Shown: positions 5,365-6,234 of the stretch, piece by piece
Numbering within the stretch: the first letter of the stretch is position 1
Layout of the letters: every line of letters begins with the position of its first letter
Assembly (NCBI GenBank): GCA_031549165.1
Contig: JAVBQE010000075.1
Coordinates: 1-6,234, forward strand
DNA: 6,234 nt
Reading direction: 5' to 3'
Source of the DNA: Parelusimicrobium sp031549165
Lineage (GTDB): Bacteria > Elusimicrobiota > Elusimicrobia > Elusimicrobiales > Elusimicrobiaceae
The notes under the pieces: generated by a model
Database searches by the model: none
Seen by the model: only the letters and a program-made list of their open reading frames with translations
Told to the model about the DNA's origin: nothing
Translations under genes and position numbers: made by a program

Positions 5365-6051
5365 ATGACATGGGACAGTTTGTTAGATAAATTTTGGCCG
5401 TCCGCCGTTAATGCGGGCAGCGCGTTTGTATATTTCTTAGGACATATTTTATTTGCAATAATCGTTTTATTGCTCGGTTTATATGTGTCCAGATTAGTGA
5501 GCTCTTATTCACAGAAACTCTTTGAAAAGATTAAGTTTGACGAGCGCTGCTCCAAACTCGGCGTTAACGAGCTTTTGAGCAAATTTGGCTTTGGCAAAAG
5601 TCCGTCTTACGCTTTGGCTTTCATCCTCTCCTGGGTGGTGGTATTGCTGAGCGTGTTCTACGCCGCGCAGATACTGGGTTTAAAAGATATACAAAGCCTG
5701 ATAGAAAAGTTTTTAAAATTTGTGCCCACTATTTTGGTGTCGCTCTTTATACTTATCGCCGGTATGCTGCTGGGTAAATTCAGCAGTAAAATAATTGCCA
5801 ACTCCGCGCGCGCTAACGACCTGCCCGGCGGCATTATAATGGCCCGCGCGGCAAACTTCCTTATTATTTTATTCGCGGCGCTTATGGCGCTGGATAATTT
5901 AGGCATGAATATGGCGCTTATTAACAGCTTAGTTTTGGTGGCGCTCTCTTCTTTAGGTTTAGCGTTTGCCATAGCGTTGGGTTTAGGCGCGAAGCCTTTG
6001 GTAGAAGAAGCTTTGAGAAATACATTCAATAAAAAGGAAAATGATAAATGA
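5365..6051 (+). CDS. Conserved-TM-helix (MscS-related) integral membrane protein, 228 aa
   Basis: A hydrophobic inner-membrane protein with about five predicted helices, near residues 17-45, 81-103, 118-138, 157-178 and 183-208. The pattern resembles the conserved TM helix family found next to or within small-conductance mechanosensitive channel proteins. It looks internally duplicated: FLGHILFAIIVLLLGLYVSR (24-43) resembles FVPTILVSLFILIAGMLLGK (119-138), and AQILGL (101-106) resembles LDNLGM (176-181). The last helix, LGLAFAIALGLGAKPLVEEAL (two segments around 197-217), recalls the glycine/alanine-rich pore helix of MscS. The MscS beta and C-terminal cytoplasmic domains are absent, since the protein ends soon after. 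A channel role is therefore inference. The start is fixed by AAGGAGG 5 nt upstream. Its TGA overlaps the ATG of the next gene by 4 bp, indicating co-transcription and translational coupling with the lipoprotein. Confidence 0.85.
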   Translation: MTWDSLLDKFWPSAVNAGSAFVYFLGHILFAIIVLLLGLYVSRLVSSYSQKLFEKIKFDERCSKLGVNELLSKFGFGKSPSYALAFILSWVVVLLSVFYAAQILGLKDIQSLIEKFLKFVPTILVSLFILIAGMLLGKFSSKIIANSARANDLPGGIIMARAANFLIILFAALMALDNLGMNMALINSLVLVALSSLGLAFAIALGLGAKPLVEEALRNTFNKKENDK

Positions 6052-6234
6052 AAAAATTATTAGTAGTTTTAATAGCAGCGGTTGCACTGGCGGCTTGTTA
6101 CAAGCCTAATTTCCCGGCGCGCGTAGACTTTACGATGCCTAATACAGACGGTTCTTTATGGAGCCTGGAGGCGCACAAAGGTAAGCCGGTCTGTATAGCA
6201 GTGATGGCCACGTACTGCGGGTATTGCAAAATGT
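6048..6234 (+). CDS. Thioredoxin-fold lipoprotein, TlpA/ResA/AhpC-TSA-like (partial, C-terminus off the right edge)
   Basis: 62 codons are visible. Residues 1-16 are a lipoprotein signal peptide with lipobox L14-A15-A16-C17, so the protein should be lipid-anchored on the periplasmic side. Residues about 26-50 (VDFTMPNTDGSLWSL, then the KGKPV strand) match the start of the redoxin/thioredoxin-like fold. C57-G-Y-C60 after VMATY is the CxxC redox site. Likely role: thiol-disulfide exchange in the periplasm, for example reduction or maturation of secreted or cytochrome-type thiols. The precise subfamily needs the missing part. ATG 6048-6050 overlaps the TGA of the upstream membrane protein (ATGA), and AAAGGAAA lies at 6033-6040, so the two genes form an operon. 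Confidence 0.85.
   Translation, partial: MKKLLVVLIAAVALAACYKPNFPARVDFTMPNTDGSLWSLEAHKGKPVCIAVMATYCGYCKM

Noticed and set aside
5658..6029. Minus-strand 123-residue frame opposite the membrane-protein gene
   Set aside because: It is an antisense shadow; the plus strand has the ribosome-binding site, coherent transmembrane helices and the operon overlap.
1..6234. tRNA, rRNA, CRISPR array, insertion sequence or riboswitch
   Set aside because: No cloverleaf-like segment, regularly spaced repeats, transposase motifs or long structured leader were seen. Nearly all of the window is coding and the longest gap is under 80 bp.

Overview
The window most resembles a chromosomal segment of an Elusimicrobiota bacterium (Elusimicrobium-like). 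The main clue is a type IV pilin-like protein whose mature N-terminus and short cysteine-containing C-terminal part look like the expanded pilin families of that lineage. Moderate base composition with frequent TTA and ATA codons fits. Envelope proteins with classical signal peptides or a lipobox show a Gram-negative-type cell plan. The lineage call is inference from recognition, not a search.

Layout: (1) 1-2636, minus strand: two tandem, closely similar secreted 5'-nucleotidase/metallophosphoesterase paralogs. The downstream copy runs off the left edge, and a 9-bp-stem hairpin lies between them. (2) 2637-2701: a compact divergent promoter region with three alternating ATGTATA half-sites. (3) 2702-3251, plus strand: a pilin-like gene. 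Its only good start (ATG 2702, perfect AAGGAGG 7 nt upstream) is out of frame with the prepilin signature because of a run of 14 C inside the 5' coding region. Runs of 13 or 16 C would restore one 182- or 183-residue pilin. A 10-bp direct repeat brackets the run, and its deletion would also restore the frame. (4) 3248-5326, minus strand: complete recG, overlapping the pilin gene tail-to-tail by 4 bp. (5) 5365-6051, plus strand: a small multi-helix membrane protein of the conserved-TM-helix/MscS-related type. It overlaps by 4 bp a thioredoxin-fold lipoprotein gene (6048 onward) that is cut by the right edge.

The genes do not form one pathway. The common theme is the cell envelope: secreted phosphatases, a surface pilin, a membrane channel-like protein and a redox lipoprotein, with the housekeeping helicase recG between them. 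The most interesting element is the pilin gene, which has the architecture of an ON/OFF contingency (phase-variable) locus and is OFF as sequenced. Whether the C run is truly variable, or a miscalled homopolymer, cannot be decided from one sequence.
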